Assembly (NCBI RefSeq): GCF_018612875.1
Contig: NZ_JAGGRI010000020.1
Location: 1 to 64,000 of the forward strand
Direction of reading: 5' to 3'
DNA length: 64,000 nt
From: Lysobacter sp. ISL-50
GTDB taxonomy: Bacteria; Pseudomonadota; Gammaproteobacteria; Xanthomonadales; Xanthomonadaceae
Part shown: piece after piece, positions 21,083-29,921 of the stretch
Position numbering within the stretch: position 1 is the first letter of the stretch
How the letters are laid out: the number at the start of each line of letters is the position of its first letter
The notes under the pieces: model-generated
Database searches by the model: none
What the model was told of the DNA's origin: nothing
Seen by the model: only the letters and a program-made list of their open reading frames with translations
Translations under genes and position numbers: made by a program

Positions 21083-21460
21083 CTGCTTAACGATCTCATC
21101 GTTCCGGCAAGTACCAGCCTTGCACTCGCGCACACGATCGCGCAGGTACTCGCCGCGCTCGCGGTTGACCCGGTAATTGCAATCGACATTGATCGCGCCC
21201 GACGACTCGCAACTGTTGTCGCGGTACTTGATCCAGTCCAGCTGGGTGGCCTTCAACTGCTGCTTCACCGGCTCCTTGATCAGGCCGCGCAGGTCGTTGT
21301 AGGCGGTGTTGAGTTCCTTGTCCGATTCCAGGAACAGCTTGGCGAAACAGTAGGTCTTGTCGTAGCTGGTCCGGTACTTGTCGCATTCGCCCTGGGCGTT
21401 CGCGGCGAAGGAGGCGAAGCCGAGCAGGCCCAGAGCCAGGGCGGAGAAAATCGTTTTCAT
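21071..21460 (-). CDS. LprI/DUF1311-like secreted protein
   Basis: A 129-residue precursor with a clear signal peptide (MKTIFSALALGLLGFASFAA, cleavage likely after ANA). The mature part, with SDKELNTAYNDLRGLIKEPV and QLDWIKYRDNSCE, fits the lysozyme-inhibitor LprI-like (DUF1311) domain, whose members act in the periplasm and carry paired cysteines. ATG at 21460 follows GGAATTCC spacing poorly matched to a strong ribosome site. The frame extends upstream to 21598 but that part has no signal-like features. Its last codons lie in a duplicated 112-bp segment. Confidence 0.82.
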   Translation of the reverse strand: MKTIFSALALGLLGFASFAANAQGECDKYRTSYDKTYCFAKLFLESDKELNTAYNDLRGLIKEPVKQQLKATQLDWIKYRDNSCESSGAINVDCNYRVNRERGEYLRDRVRECKAGTCRNDEIVKQSWN

Positions 21461-21618
21461 GGAATTCCTGTCCAAACGATGTGAGTGACGATCGATGCGG
21501 GACATGCCTGTCCCGGTGCCCGCCGCGCGCGTCGGCGCCGCGGGCACGCTGCAAAGTATTTCGCGCGATGCGCAAACGCAAGCTTGCGGGCGCAACACGA
21601 GCGCTCAGCGCTTATCGC

Positions 21619-22140
21619 TCAATCGTCGCCCCGGCCGCGGTTGTCGCCGAGCTGGCTGCGCACCTCTCCGCCCGGGAACTTGCTGCTGTGAACGTTGGCG
21701 TAGGCTTGCCCGCGTCGCAGCGCCCGCACCAGTTCCTCGAATTCGCCGGCGGCGATGCCTTGACCGCCCGGCCCGACGACATCGGCCGCGGTGATGATGC
21801 CCTGGACCCGCCCCGGCGATGCCGGACAGGCCTGCACGCCGGGCGGCGTCGGCGGGCTGGCGAGATTCGAGCACAGCCACACGGCGATGCCGCCGTTGAC
21901 GCTCTTCTGGCCCAGATGGATATGCGCCTGGGTGACGTCGCCTTCGAGACCGGAATACGACAGTTCGTAATGGATCGCGCCGCCGGAGGCGATACGGGCG
22001 CGGAATCCGCCGCTGGCGGCGCTGGAAACCAAAGGCACTTCCTGACTGCTTTCCAATACCGCGCGGAACTCGCGGTGATCGGCGTGCGCTGGCGCGAACG
22101 CAAGCGACGCGGCCATCGCGAACAAGGCGATGCGTGTCAT
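21619..22140 (-). CDS. CHRD domain protein, secreted
   Basis: A 173-residue protein with signal peptide (MTRIALFAMAASLAFAPAHA) followed by one CHRD domain: FRAVLESSQEVPLVSSAASG at the start and the VTQAHIHLGQKSVNGGIAVW core, ending with YANVHSSKFPGGEVRSQLG. CHRD proteins are extracellular or periplasmic with unknown molecular role, often near copper proteins; no such neighbour is seen here. A C-terminal GRGDD tail follows. Probably a single-gene unit. Confidence 0.88.
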   Translation of the reverse strand: MTRIALFAMAASLAFAPAHADHREFRAVLESSQEVPLVSSAASGGFRARIASGGAIHYELSYSGLEGDVTQAHIHLGQKSVNGGIAVWLCSNLASPPTPPGVQACPASPGRVQGIITAADVVGPGGQGIAAGEFEELVRALRRGQAYANVHSSKFPGGEVRSQLGDNRGRGDD

Positions 22141-22354
22141 GTCGTCGTTCTCCTGGTTAAGAGCAGCGGGGCGGATGCGGGGGCATCCGAGCGGACGCTG
22201 CGCCCGCTGCCGTTAGCCAGGAGTGAAAAATACGGCCGGCAAAAAACGCGCCAGAAACGCCATGAATATGACGATTGCGTCCGGTTTCGAACGGAGGATT
22301 GCGGAGCTTTGGACTGCGTCGAATCTTTGCGCGGCGCCTTGCGCGCGAAGATGA

Positions 22355-22906
22355 CTAGGGCAGCATCTTGTCCAACGGCAGGCGTATATCGGTCACCTGC
22401 CAGCTCAGCCCGTCGCGCGTGAGTACGAACACCACCGGATCGCCGTCGGCGTTGTTCACCGTGGCGGTGAAGCGCGAGGGCGATTCGAAGCGATAGCTCA
22501 GATGCTTGAGCGGCTCGGCCGGTTCGACCGGCGCGTAGGTATCGCGGCCCGCGCCGCTGCCATCGAAGCGCTTGAAGACTTTGCGGCCTTCGAGCACCGC
22601 GCCGATGCCGACCGGCGTGGCGATCGCGTCCACCGCGGTGCCGGTGACGGTGCTGGCCAGGCTCAGGCCGATCGCGCCGAGCACGCTGGATTGCACGCTG
22701 GGACCGGCGCGGCGGATCAGGTAACCATCGACCTGGGCCTTGAGGCTGAGCCGCACTTGGGCGAAGTCGATGTGCTTGGACAACTCGCCGGTATTGCCTT
22801 CCTTGACCGCGGCGCGGATGGCGTTGACGGTCAGGAACGGGCCCGCGGCGAGGTAGCCGAGCAGCAGCACCGCGATCAGAACGAGGGCGGCAATCCATTT
22901 CTTCAT
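22355..22906 (-). CDS. DUF2939 membrane-anchored protein
   Basis: A 183-residue protein with one N-terminal membrane segment (KKWIAALVLIAVLLLGYLAA) and a periplasmic DUF2939-type domain: AGPFLTVNAIRAAVKEGNTG, then LSKHIDFAQVRLSLKAQ, and a C-terminal SPSRFTATVNNADGDPVVFV strand pair. Function is unknown in the family. It has no close operon partner; the flanks are repeats and the CHRD gene 214 bases downstream. Confidence 0.85.
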   Translation of the reverse strand: MKKWIAALVLIAVLLLGYLAAGPFLTVNAIRAAVKEGNTGELSKHIDFAQVRLSLKAQVDGYLIRRAGPSVQSSVLGAIGLSLASTVTGTAVDAIATPVGIGAVLEGRKVFKRFDGSGAGRDTYAPVEPAEPLKHLSYRFESPSRFTATVNNADGDPVVFVLTRDGLSWQVTDIRLPLDKMLP

Positions 22907-22982
22907 GACGGCGATCCAGGTTGCGGACCGTCAGATTAGCGGGGTTGGCATTACCTGGGCTTAAGACGCAGCTGCCATTAAT

Positions 22983-23107
22983 CCTTCTCCCGCTTGCGGG
23001 AGAAGGTGCCCGGAGAGCCTGCCCCCGCGAAGGCGGGGGCGGATGAGGGCAACCAGGCCTTGCTGCCCTCACCCCAACCCCTCTCCCGCAAGCGGGAGAG
23101 GGGCTAT
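22983..23107. repeat. compound palindromic repeat (CTCCCGC...GCGGGAG)
   Basis: Two CTCCCGCTTGCGGGAG-type hairpins (about 22984-23005 and 23085-23107) flank a CCCCCGCGAAGGCGGGGG hairpin (about 23023-23041). Together they form a bilateral arrangement of palindromes between the DUF2939 gene and the DUF4785-like gene. Confidence 0.8.
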
Positions 23108-23155
23108 ATCAGGCTGAGGTATGACCTGCGCGGGGAGCCATGCTTTCAACTCTAC

Positions 23156-24331
23156 TCAACGCCCCACGCGCGCCACTCGCTGGCGCCGCTCGATGGGCGC
23201 CAACCGCGTCTGATCGTTGAGCTCGACATCGCGCAGCTCATACGGCGCGCCATACCCCTTGGGCAGTTGCGCGCGATCGAAAGCGAGTTCGATCCGCGCC
23301 GCGCCGCCGTCGAGCCATTGCGCGCTGTGCGCGATCGCCACCGGACGCAGTTCGCGCCGGGCGTTGCTCGCGTACAGAGTGCCGCGCACCTCATAGCGGC
23401 CCGGCGAGGCCGCGCGCAAGGGCAGGCCAAAGCTCAACTTGCCGGCATCGAAGGCATACGCGCCGTCGAGCTTGGCGGTCGGCTGGGCCACCGCGATCGC
23501 GGTGCGCGCATCGCGCTGGATCTCGCCGTCGCCGGCGAACACCTGCACTTCCCACAAGCCGGGCGGTTGCTCGCCTGCGTCGCTCGGCAACGGCACCGAT
23601 GCGCGCAAGCTGCCGTCGCTGGCGCGCTTGAGCGCCAGCGGCCAGCTGCGGCCCGACGGCGCCACCAGCAGCGCGCCGCCCTCGGCCTTGAGCGTGGCGT
23701 CGCCGCGCTTGAGGTCGACCACGACTTCGCGCGTGCCGCCGGCGAGGGCGTGATCGCGGTTGAGATGAGCGAGCAGGCGCACCTCGCTGCGCGGTTCGAA
23801 CACGTGCACGACATAACGGCCGTTGGCCTGGGCGACCTGCACCGCGTAGCGGCCCGGCGCGGCGTCGGCGCCGAGTTGCACCGCGGCGGTGCCGGCGCCG
23901 ACCGCGAGACCGGCGGCCTGCAGTTGCTCGGCGCCGGTGCGCTTGGCCGCGCCGACGCTGCGCCCGGCCTGGGTGATGCGCACCGCGTCGGCGGCGACCT
24001 TGGTCGCGCCCGCGACCGGGCTGACCCGGATCAACGCGCCCGGCGCGCTGGTGGCGATATCCAGGCCGCGTTGCAGGGCGGCGCCATCGGTTTCCTGCCA
24101 GTACTCGCGGCTTTCCACCACGGCCGGCGCGGCGTCGGCGACCAGTTCGGCCTCGGGATTCAAGGCCCAGGAAAACCGCACGGGCGCGCGTTCGGACGCG
24201 GCCTTGGGCGCGGCGAGCACCGCCAGGCGTTGCGGAATCTGATCGGATTTCGCCGACGGCAGCATCGGCGCATCGGCCGCGGCGGCATCGCTGAGCGCGG
24301 CGAGCAGGGCGAGGGTCAATATCGTTCGCAT
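23156..24331 (-). CDS. DUF4785-like secreted protein
   Basis: A 391-residue protein with signal peptide (MRTILTLALLAALSDAAAA). The body is beta-rich: GRYAVQVAQANGRYVVHVFE, GTREVVVDLKRGDATLKAEG, PPGLWEVQVFAGDGEIQRDA, LPKGYGAPYELRDVELNDQT. The arrangement matches DUF4785 proteins that carry several Ig-like domains. Function unknown. It starts 11 bases after the stop of the lipase-like gene upstream, so the two are one operon and may act on the same substrate or partner outside the cytoplasm. Confidence 0.75.
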   Translation of the reverse strand: MRTILTLALLAALSDAAAADAPMLPSAKSDQIPQRLAVLAAPKAASERAPVRFSWALNPEAELVADAAPAVVESREYWQETDGAALQRGLDIATSAPGALIRVSPVAGATKVAADAVRITQAGRSVGAAKRTGAEQLQAAGLAVGAGTAAVQLGADAAPGRYAVQVAQANGRYVVHVFEPRSEVRLLAHLNRDHALAGGTREVVVDLKRGDATLKAEGGALLVAPSGRSWPLALKRASDGSLRASVPLPSDAGEQPPGLWEVQVFAGDGEIQRDARTAIAVAQPTAKLDGAYAFDAGKLSFGLPLRAASPGRYEVRGTLYASNARRELRPVAIAHSAQWLDGGAARIELAFDRAQLPKGYGAPYELRDVELNDQTRLAPIERRQRVARVGR

Positions 24332-24342
24332 GGTCGTCGGCC

Positions 24343-25251
24343 TCACGGGGTCATGTCGCTGCGCAGGATGGTGTTGAGGTTGAAGCACGCGCGCCGGCTC
24401 TGGTTGTGGCTGAGCGGTTCGGCGCCGGCGGTGCGCTGCTTGTCCTGGAACCACACGCTGCCCGCGGCCGATTGGCTGGAGCAGTTGAGGAAGCCGTCCG
24501 AGCAACTGTTCAACCAGTTCTGCGTGGTCTCCAGACCGACGTTCTCGGTGTAGCCGCCGCAATAGCTGTCGCTGTCGAACGGCGAAGAATCCACGTCGGT
24601 GCCGACCACGGCGCGGAAGGTCTTGGGCAGCGCGGGGCGTCCGGCGGTGCCGTAGAGATTGTTCGCGTTGTAGGTCGCCATCCAGCTGACCTGCTGCATC
24701 TTCACCGCGTCGGACTTGTAGCCCAGCAGCCAACCCACGGCTTGTTCGAAGGCGTTGCCGTTCATGGCCGCGTCGGCCAGCGGCGTGCCGGCCGAGGACG
24801 GGGCGATCGCATCGACGCGCACGATCTTGCTGATGATGTTCGGGTAGCGGCTGTCGTAGGTCGGATTCGACATGATCCAACGCATCACGTTGCCGCCGTT
24901 GGAATGGGTGATCACGATCAGCTGGGTGATGCCGCGGGCGTTGATGAAGTCGGTGAGTTGCTGGGCGAGGCAGCCGGCGGCGCGGCTGTCCCACATGTAT
25001 TGCTCGAAATCGCAGTTGACCACGGTGTAGTTGGACGGATTGGCCAGGCCGCCGCGGACGCTGTCGACCATCGTGGGTTGCCAGTAATCCTGGTAGGCGT
25101 TGGTCTGCTTGCCGGTGCCGTGCACGAAGGCGACGCCGGTGGCGGCGGCGTGCGCGGCCGAAGGCGCGGCGAGCGACGACAGGCCGAACAAAGGCGCGGC
25201 CGCGAGCAGCGCCGCGGCGAGCGGCCGCTGCGTGATGCGAAGCTGATGCAT
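24343..25251 (-). CDS. secreted lipase-like alpha/beta hydrolase
   Basis: A 302-residue precursor. Residues 1-37 form a signal peptide (LAAALLAAAPLFGLSSLAAP, then SAAHA). FVHGTGKQTNAYQDYW begins the alpha/beta-hydrolase fold, and ITHSNGGNVMRWIMSN carries the nucleophile serine in a HSNGG elbow. Six or more cysteines (e.g. YCGGYTENVG, NSCSDGFLNCSS) suggest disulfides in the exported enzyme. GGAGGAGA precedes the ATG at 25251. Co-transcribed with the DUF4785-like gene. Substrate unknown; lipase or esterase is the most likely class. Confidence 0.78.
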   Translation of the reverse strand: MHQLRITQRPLAAALLAAAPLFGLSSLAAPSAAHAAATGVAFVHGTGKQTNAYQDYWQPTMVDSVRGGLANPSNYTVVNCDFEQYMWDSRAAGCLAQQLTDFINARGITQLIVITHSNGGNVMRWIMSNPTYDSRYPNIISKIVRVDAIAPSSAGTPLADAAMNGNAFEQAVGWLLGYKSDAVKMQQVSWMATYNANNLYGTAGRPALPKTFRAVVGTDVDSSPFDSDSYCGGYTENVGLETTQNWLNSCSDGFLNCSSQSAAGSVWFQDKQRTAGAEPLSHNQSRRACFNLNTILRSDMTP

Positions 25252-25555
25252 GTCTCCTCCCCAAGAGGCCGAGGGCGCGAGATCGCGGGCGTCCTGCCCG
25301 CAGGCCTTCGGTCGATATGCCGCGCGCTCCTGCACGGCGATCGGTCGAGCATACGTGGGCGAATGTTACTGTCATGCCGCAACGCCGCAGCGCGGCGCGG
25401 CAAAACGTGATCGCCAGCGGAAGCGAAAACGACTCAGCGCACAGATACGCAAAACGCCAGCGCAAATGGGCGCTGGCGACTACCGCGTCGCGGCTGGGCG
25501 CAGCGGCGATGTTTCGTCCCTTCTTTTGTGGGCAGGGCGGATATGCAGCAGCCTG

Positions 25556-25582
25556 TCGAAGTCATCGATGCGATGACTTCGA
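25556..25582. repeat. perfect 11-bp inverted repeat in a 359-base gap
   Basis: TCGAAGTCATC (25556-25566) and GATGACTTCGA (25572-25582) are perfect reverse complements around GATGC. It lies 29 bases past the stop of the DUF6196-like gene and could end its mRNA, though no T-run follows. The rest of the gap 25252-25610 holds the lipase-like gene promoter area and no gene. Confidence 0.6.
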
Positions 25583-25610
25583 TCGGGAAACCGATCCGTG
25601 CCGGTGCGGC

Positions 25611-26066
25611 TTAGACGCCGCCGCGATTGTCTTCGAGGGGCGAAGCTCGAAGATCGTCGATGGCTTGCGCAGCGAGGTCGCGCATCGATACCGGCACGCC
25701 CCAATAATCGAAAATGCCGCCACGCCGGGAGTTCTGGCCGCATACCACGAACACGCCCGTGCCCAGCCGCCGCTTGAGTTCCGACGCCAGCCAGCCGACG
25801 AAGCCGCTGTTGTCCAGACCATCCTGGAAGTGGAACGAAAACACGGCGAAGGTTTCTGCCGCGGGTCGATCGGCCGACTTGAGAATGCTCCAGACCTCGT
25901 CGTCCGCGACCGCCGCCAAAGCTCCGCTCAACGTGTCGAGGCCGAGTTCGTTTTTCGGCAGCTCATAGAATGCATACGGACCGTCGTACCAGACCAGATC
26001 CGCGGAGGCGACAACGCGCCGCAATCGCGCCTGAGTTTGGCTTGGAGTTTCACGGCTTATGTACAT
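25611..26066 (-). CDS. DUF6196-like conserved hypothetical protein
   Basis: A protein of about 151 residues. Features: SRETPSQTQARLRRVVASAD near the start, VADDEVWSILKSADRPA, FSFHFQDGLDNSGFVGWLAS and VFVVCGQNSRRGGIFDYWGV. These match my recollection of DUF6196, a bacterial family without assigned function. No signal or membrane segment. The start is uncertain: an ATG at 26066 (MYISRETPSQ) fits the family, another lies at 26111. It is isolated from neighbours by gaps. Confidence 0.7.
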   Translation of the reverse strand: MYISRETPSQTQARLRRVVASADLVWYDGPYAFYELPKNELGLDTLSGALAAVADDEVWSILKSADRPAAETFAVFSFHFQDGLDNSGFVGWLASELKRRLGTGVFVVCGQNSRRGGIFDYWGVPVSMRDLAAQAIDDLRASPLEDNRGGV

Positions 26067-26203
26067 GCAGCGACTCCAGATGGCGAAGAAGGGCCAAGTA
26101 GCGGTAGACACCGGGAATCAGGGTTCGTCTGAAACCGCCAAACAGCGCAGCCTCCGACTTGCTTGCCATTACGCGCTCGATCGCGACAGCCCTGCGTGTT
26201 CGC

Positions 26204-27403
26204 TCATGTCTCAACGGCTGGCGCGGTGCTGGTCCGGCGCTGCGTGCCCAAGTGCACGGCCAGCGACAACAGCGCGCAGACCGCGCCGGCCACGAACGCC
26301 GCCGCGCCGCCGCCGTGCTGCCAGAAGAACGCCGCCATGCCCGCGCCGAGCACGCCCCCGATGCCGCCGCTGAAGCCGTACAACATGCCTTGCGCCGAGG
26401 CCATGTCGCGCCGCGCCGGAAACAGTTCGGCCATGCGCCGCATGCAGCCTGCATGGAACGCGGCGAAGCTCACCGCGTGGCCGGTCTGCGCCACCGCCAT
26501 CCAGGCCAAGGAGTCGGTGAAGAATGCGACAAGAATCCAACGCAGCGCAGTGGCGAGAAGACACGCCGCCATCAGCCGGTGCGCGCCGAAGCGCTGCACC
26601 AACCGCGGCGCCTGCCAGAACATCACGATCTCGCACAGCACGCCGATCGCCCACAGCAGGCCGACCGCGAAGCCGTCGTGGCCATGCCCCTGCAATTGCA
26701 AGGTGTAGAACACGTAGAACGGGCCGAAGCCCAGTTGCATCAGCATCGCCGTGCCGAGCAGGGCGCGCACGCCGGGCCGTCGCCACAATTGTTCGCGCGG
26801 CGCGCCGGCTTCAGGCGCCGGCGAGGGCGGGTCGGCGCGATGCAGCCAGGCCGCGGCGGCGGTCAACGCCACCCAGGGCAGGGTGAGCCAGACGAAAGCG
26901 TCGTTGCCGAGCCGGTCGAGCAGCCAACCGTAGCTGGCAGCCACGAGCAGAAACCCGACTGAGCCCCACATGCGAATCTTGCCGTAATCGTGATTGCGCG
27001 TACCCAGCGCGTTCAAGGTCATCGCCTCGAACTGCGGCATCACCGCGTTGAAGAACAGCGCGAACGCGCCCATGACCACGAACAGCATCGCGCCATGATC
27101 GAATTGGAGGAAGCCGGCGAACATCGCCAGCGCGATCACGCAGCCGGCGACCAGCCAATGCCCCGGCGCGGGACTGCGGGCGACCTGTCGCGCCCAGGTC
27201 GGCGGTGCCAGGATGCGGCCCCCATACCAAAGCGCCAACATCGCCCCGACCGCATACGCGCCGTGACCGTTGGCGCTGACCCATCGACCGATATAAGGCG
27301 TATAGGCGCCGAGCGCGCCGAAATAACCAAGGTAGAACAGCGCGTAGCGGCGGAATTCGGCGGTGGACAAGCGCGACTCGGCGATGGGCGGACTGGCGCT
27401 CAC
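26204..27403 (-). CDS. MFS transporter, PPP/HcaT-like
   Basis: A 399-residue inner-membrane protein with about 12 helices and the MFS_1-like arrangement of 3-phenylpropionate permease relatives: FRRYALFYLGYFGALGAYTP at the N-terminus, RNHDYGKIRMWGSVGFLLVA after helix 4, and GLLWAIGVLCEIVMFWQ in the second half. The RMWGS motif is characteristic of HcaT-like proteins. GTG at 27403 is the best start (SASPPIAESRL follows); no ATG is available earlier in frame within a sensible distance. Substrate unknown. It stands apart from the DUF2461 gene by about 160 bases. Confidence 0.85.
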   Translation of the reverse strand: MSASPPIAESRLSTAEFRRYALFYLGYFGALGAYTPYIGRWVSANGHGAYAVGAMLALWYGGRILAPPTWARQVARSPAPGHWLVAGCVIALAMFAGFLQFDHGAMLFVVMGAFALFFNAVMPQFEAMTLNALGTRNHDYGKIRMWGSVGFLLVAASYGWLLDRLGNDAFVWLTLPWVALTAAAAWLHRADPPSPAPEAGAPREQLWRRPGVRALLGTAMLMQLGFGPFYVFYTLQLQGHGHDGFAVGLLWAIGVLCEIVMFWQAPRLVQRFGAHRLMAACLLATALRWILVAFFTDSLAWMAVAQTGHAVSFAAFHAGCMRRMAELFPARRDMASAQGMLYGFSGGIGGVLGAGMAAFFWQHGGGAAAFVAGAVCALLSLAVHLGTQRRTSTAPAVET

Positions 27404-27567
27404 GATACCGGAACTGCCGCGGATTCCTATCGAGATTTGGACTCGGGATCGCGGGTGGTCGGCAAGTTCGGGGCGGCGGCCGCCGCCGGTCGCGGCCGAG
27501 CCGCGAACCGGTTCAGGACAGGCGCCTTGAACCGGCGTTCTTCCTCGCTTCAGACGTGCTGACCCGC

Positions 27568-28254
27568 TCAGAACTCCAGATCCAGCGCCGCGCACAGGTA
27601 ATCGGTGAACGGCGCCAGCCCGGCCAGATCCTTTTCCAGGGTCTTGAGCAGGCGCGGGCCGGTCATGGTCTCGTCGTCGAGCGCGCGCAGGGCGACGAAG
27701 TTCTTGCGGCGCAGATCGTCGGCGAACTCGAATTCGGGCGGAAACCCGCGCGGCGAGCGCGTCAGCATTTCGCTGTCGTCCAGATCGAAGCGGCGGCGGA
27801 ACTTGGCATCGTGCGCGGCCGCCTTCCAACTGCCGGGGTTGTCGAACACGAAATGGCGGATCTTGCGCAGCGAATCGGGCTGCGGATGCCACACGCCCGA
27901 GGCGATGAAGCATTCGCCGCCTTGCAGGTGGATGTAGAACGACGGCGCCTCGACCTGGCGGCTGCGCTCGTGGAACAGGCGCGCGCCCTGCCAGTTCTTG
28001 TACGGCGTCTTGTCGTTGGCGAAGCGGGTGTCGCGATGGATGCGGAACAGCGAGCCGCCGACGGTCTTGGGCTCGCTGCGGTAATGCGGGCTCACTTGCG
28101 CCAGCACCGGCTGCAGGTCGCCGAGCAGGCTCAGGAACGGCCCGCGCACATGCTGCTCGTAGGCGTCCTTGTGCGCGTGGAACCATTCGCGATTGTTGTT
28201 GCGCGCCAGCGAGCGCAGGAACTTGAAGCTGGCCTCGGAGAAATAGCGGCTCAT
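27568..28254 (-). CDS. DUF2461 family protein
   Basis: A 228-residue protein of the DUF2461 (TIGR02453) family. Landmarks are FLRSLARNNNREWFHAHKDA, LFRIHRDTRFANDKTPYKNW, FYIHLQGGECFIASGVWHPQ and FPPEFEFADDLRRKNFVALR. Members are widespread, of unknown function, with conserved Arg and Trp residues. No signal peptide. It is followed upstream by a repeat pair and is probably monocistronic. Confidence 0.9.
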   Translation of the reverse strand: MSRYFSEASFKFLRSLARNNNREWFHAHKDAYEQHVRGPFLSLLGDLQPVLAQVSPHYRSEPKTVGGSLFRIHRDTRFANDKTPYKNWQGARLFHERSRQVEAPSFYIHLQGGECFIASGVWHPQPDSLRKIRHFVFDNPGSWKAAAHDAKFRRRFDLDDSEMLTRSPRGFPPEFEFADDLRRKNFVALRALDDETMTGPRLLKTLEKDLAGLAPFTDYLCAALDLEF

Positions 28255-28285
28255 TCAAAAGTCTCGAAAGTATGCTTTTGGCTCA

Positions 28286-28371
28286 GTGGGAGGGGCTTCA
28301 GCCCCGATGCTCTTGGCTCAGATCGCCGATGGCTGAGAGAAAAGCGTCGGGGCTGAAGCCCCTCCCACAAG
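28286..28371. repeat. paired palindromic repeat, GGGGCTTCAGCCCC type
   Basis: Inverted copies GTGGGAGGGGCTTCAGCCCC (continuing GATGC) and GCGTCGGGGCTGAAGCCCCT (continuing CCCAC) flank a 32-base spacer between the DUF2461 gene and sbcB. Same family as at 15154, 20778, 20971 and 50630. Confidence 0.85.
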
Positions 28372-28467
28372 CTCCGTCTGGCTCACATATAGCGGCGATT
28401 GCGCAGATTCCAAGCAAGGCGGCCGCGAACACAGGGCAATGCGGATACGCACCCGACCGGATCGCAT

Positions 28468-29919
28468 TCAAGCTGAAGCATTCAGATCCAGATCGATCTC
28501 GACGGCCCAGGCTTCCAGGCGATCGAGCAGCGCCTGCCTGGCGCCATCCTCGCCGGCCGCGGCGCGGGCCTGCAGCAACTCGGCGCGGAAGCGATCGAAG
28601 CTGTATTCCGACAGTCCGGACTCGGTGTACAGACGTTGCCGGCGATATTCGTTCCAGCGCTGATGCTCGGCCGGGCTCAGCGTTTGCGGCCAGTTGCGCG
28701 CGCGATAGCGGAACAGCAGCTCGGGCAGGCGCGCGTCGCGGAATTCGAACGCGGCCGCGCCCAGCGCTTCGGGCCGGGTGGTGCGCACGTTGCGGAACAG
28801 ACGCTTGTCGCCGTCGCCGATGAAGGCGTCGTAGAGCGAAGCATCGACGTCCGACGGCGCGCGCGCCTGATCGTTGGCATAGACCCGGCGCACCTTCTCG
28901 ACCAGTTCCGGGCCGGCTTCGCGAATCTGCGCGGCGCGGCGTTCGGCCACGGCCGGATCGATCTGCAAACGCTCGAAATCGGCCGGGCGCAGATGATTCC
29001 AGGCGATCAGCGCCGGGCAGCGGTTGAGGTGCACTTCCTTCAGCGCGACGCGTTCCTCGCCCTCGGGCAGGTCGGCGAACGGCGTATACAGGCGGTCGGC
29101 GATCTCATCCGGCGCCAAGGTCAGCAGCGCCTGCGGGTCCTGGGCCAGATCGAACACCAGCACGCGATTGTCGATGCGCGGATGCCGCGACAGCGGGATC
29201 ACCGGCGCCGCGCACAGGCGCGCGGCCGGATAGCGCTGCGAAACGTGCAACGCCGGCGTCATCGCGATCACATCCAGCAGGCCGGCGGCGAAGCGCTTGT
29301 CGCGCAGCCGCAGCGCGTATTCCCACAGCTTCGGCTGCGCCTGCTTGAACTTGCGGGCGATGCCGATCAACGCGCGCACGTCCGACAGTGCTTCGTGCGC
29401 GTCGCCGATGCGGACTTCGTTGGCGGTGGCCAGGTGTTCGAGCTTGAACGAAGTCGCGCCGTCCTCGCGCTTGGGCCAGATCAGCCCGTCGGGGCGCAGC
29501 GCGTGCGCCAGCCGCAGCACGTCGAGCAGGTCCCAGCGCGAATTGCCGCCGCGCCACTCGCGTTCGTAGGGATCGTAGAAATTGCGGAACAGGCCGTGGC
29601 GCACGAACTCGTCGTCGAAGCGCAGCGAGTTGTAACCAGCGCTGCAGGTTTCCGGCCGCGCCATTTCGTCGAAGATCAGCGCGAAGATTTCCGCTTCGCT
29701 GACGCCGTCGCGCAGGGCGTCCTGCGGGGCGATGCCGGTGATCAGCGTGGCCGCGGGCGAGGGCAGCAGATCGTCGGCGGGTTTGACGAACACGCTGATC
29801 GGCGCTTCGACTTCGTTGAGATCGGTATCGGTGCGCATCGCCGCGAACTGGGCGATGCGGGTCGTGCGCGGATCGGCGCCGAAGGTTTCCAGGTCGTAGA
29901 ACAGGAAGCTCGCGGGCAT
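28468..29919 (-). CDS. sbcB: exodeoxyribonuclease I
   Basis: A 483-residue 3'-5' single-strand DNA exonuclease acting in recombination and mismatch repair. The DnaQ-type fold gives FLFYDLETFGADPRTTRIAQ (ExoI DEDD motif 1), CSAGYNSLRFDDEFVRHGLF (motif 2) and GDAHEALSDVRALIGIARKF (motif 3 with the catalytic His and Asp), followed by the ExoI SH3-like and C-terminal domains. Length is near the 475 of the E. coli enzyme. Its ATG is two bases after the kmo stop, so it is translated from the kynurenine operon mRNA. Confidence 0.94.
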   Translation of the reverse strand: MPASFLFYDLETFGADPRTTRIAQFAAMRTDTDLNEVEAPISVFVKPADDLLPSPAATLITGIAPQDALRDGVSEAEIFALIFDEMARPETCSAGYNSLRFDDEFVRHGLFRNFYDPYEREWRGGNSRWDLLDVLRLAHALRPDGLIWPKREDGATSFKLEHLATANEVRIGDAHEALSDVRALIGIARKFKQAQPKLWEYALRLRDKRFAAGLLDVIAMTPALHVSQRYPAARLCAAPVIPLSRHPRIDNRVLVFDLAQDPQALLTLAPDEIADRLYTPFADLPEGEERVALKEVHLNRCPALIAWNHLRPADFERLQIDPAVAERRAAQIREAGPELVEKVRRVYANDQARAPSDVDASLYDAFIGDGDKRLFRNVRTTRPEALGAAAFEFRDARLPELLFRYRARNWPQTLSPAEHQRWNEYRRQRLYTESGLSEYSFDRFRAELLQARAAAGEDGARQALLDRLEAWAVEIDLDLNASA

Positions 29920-29921
29920 GA

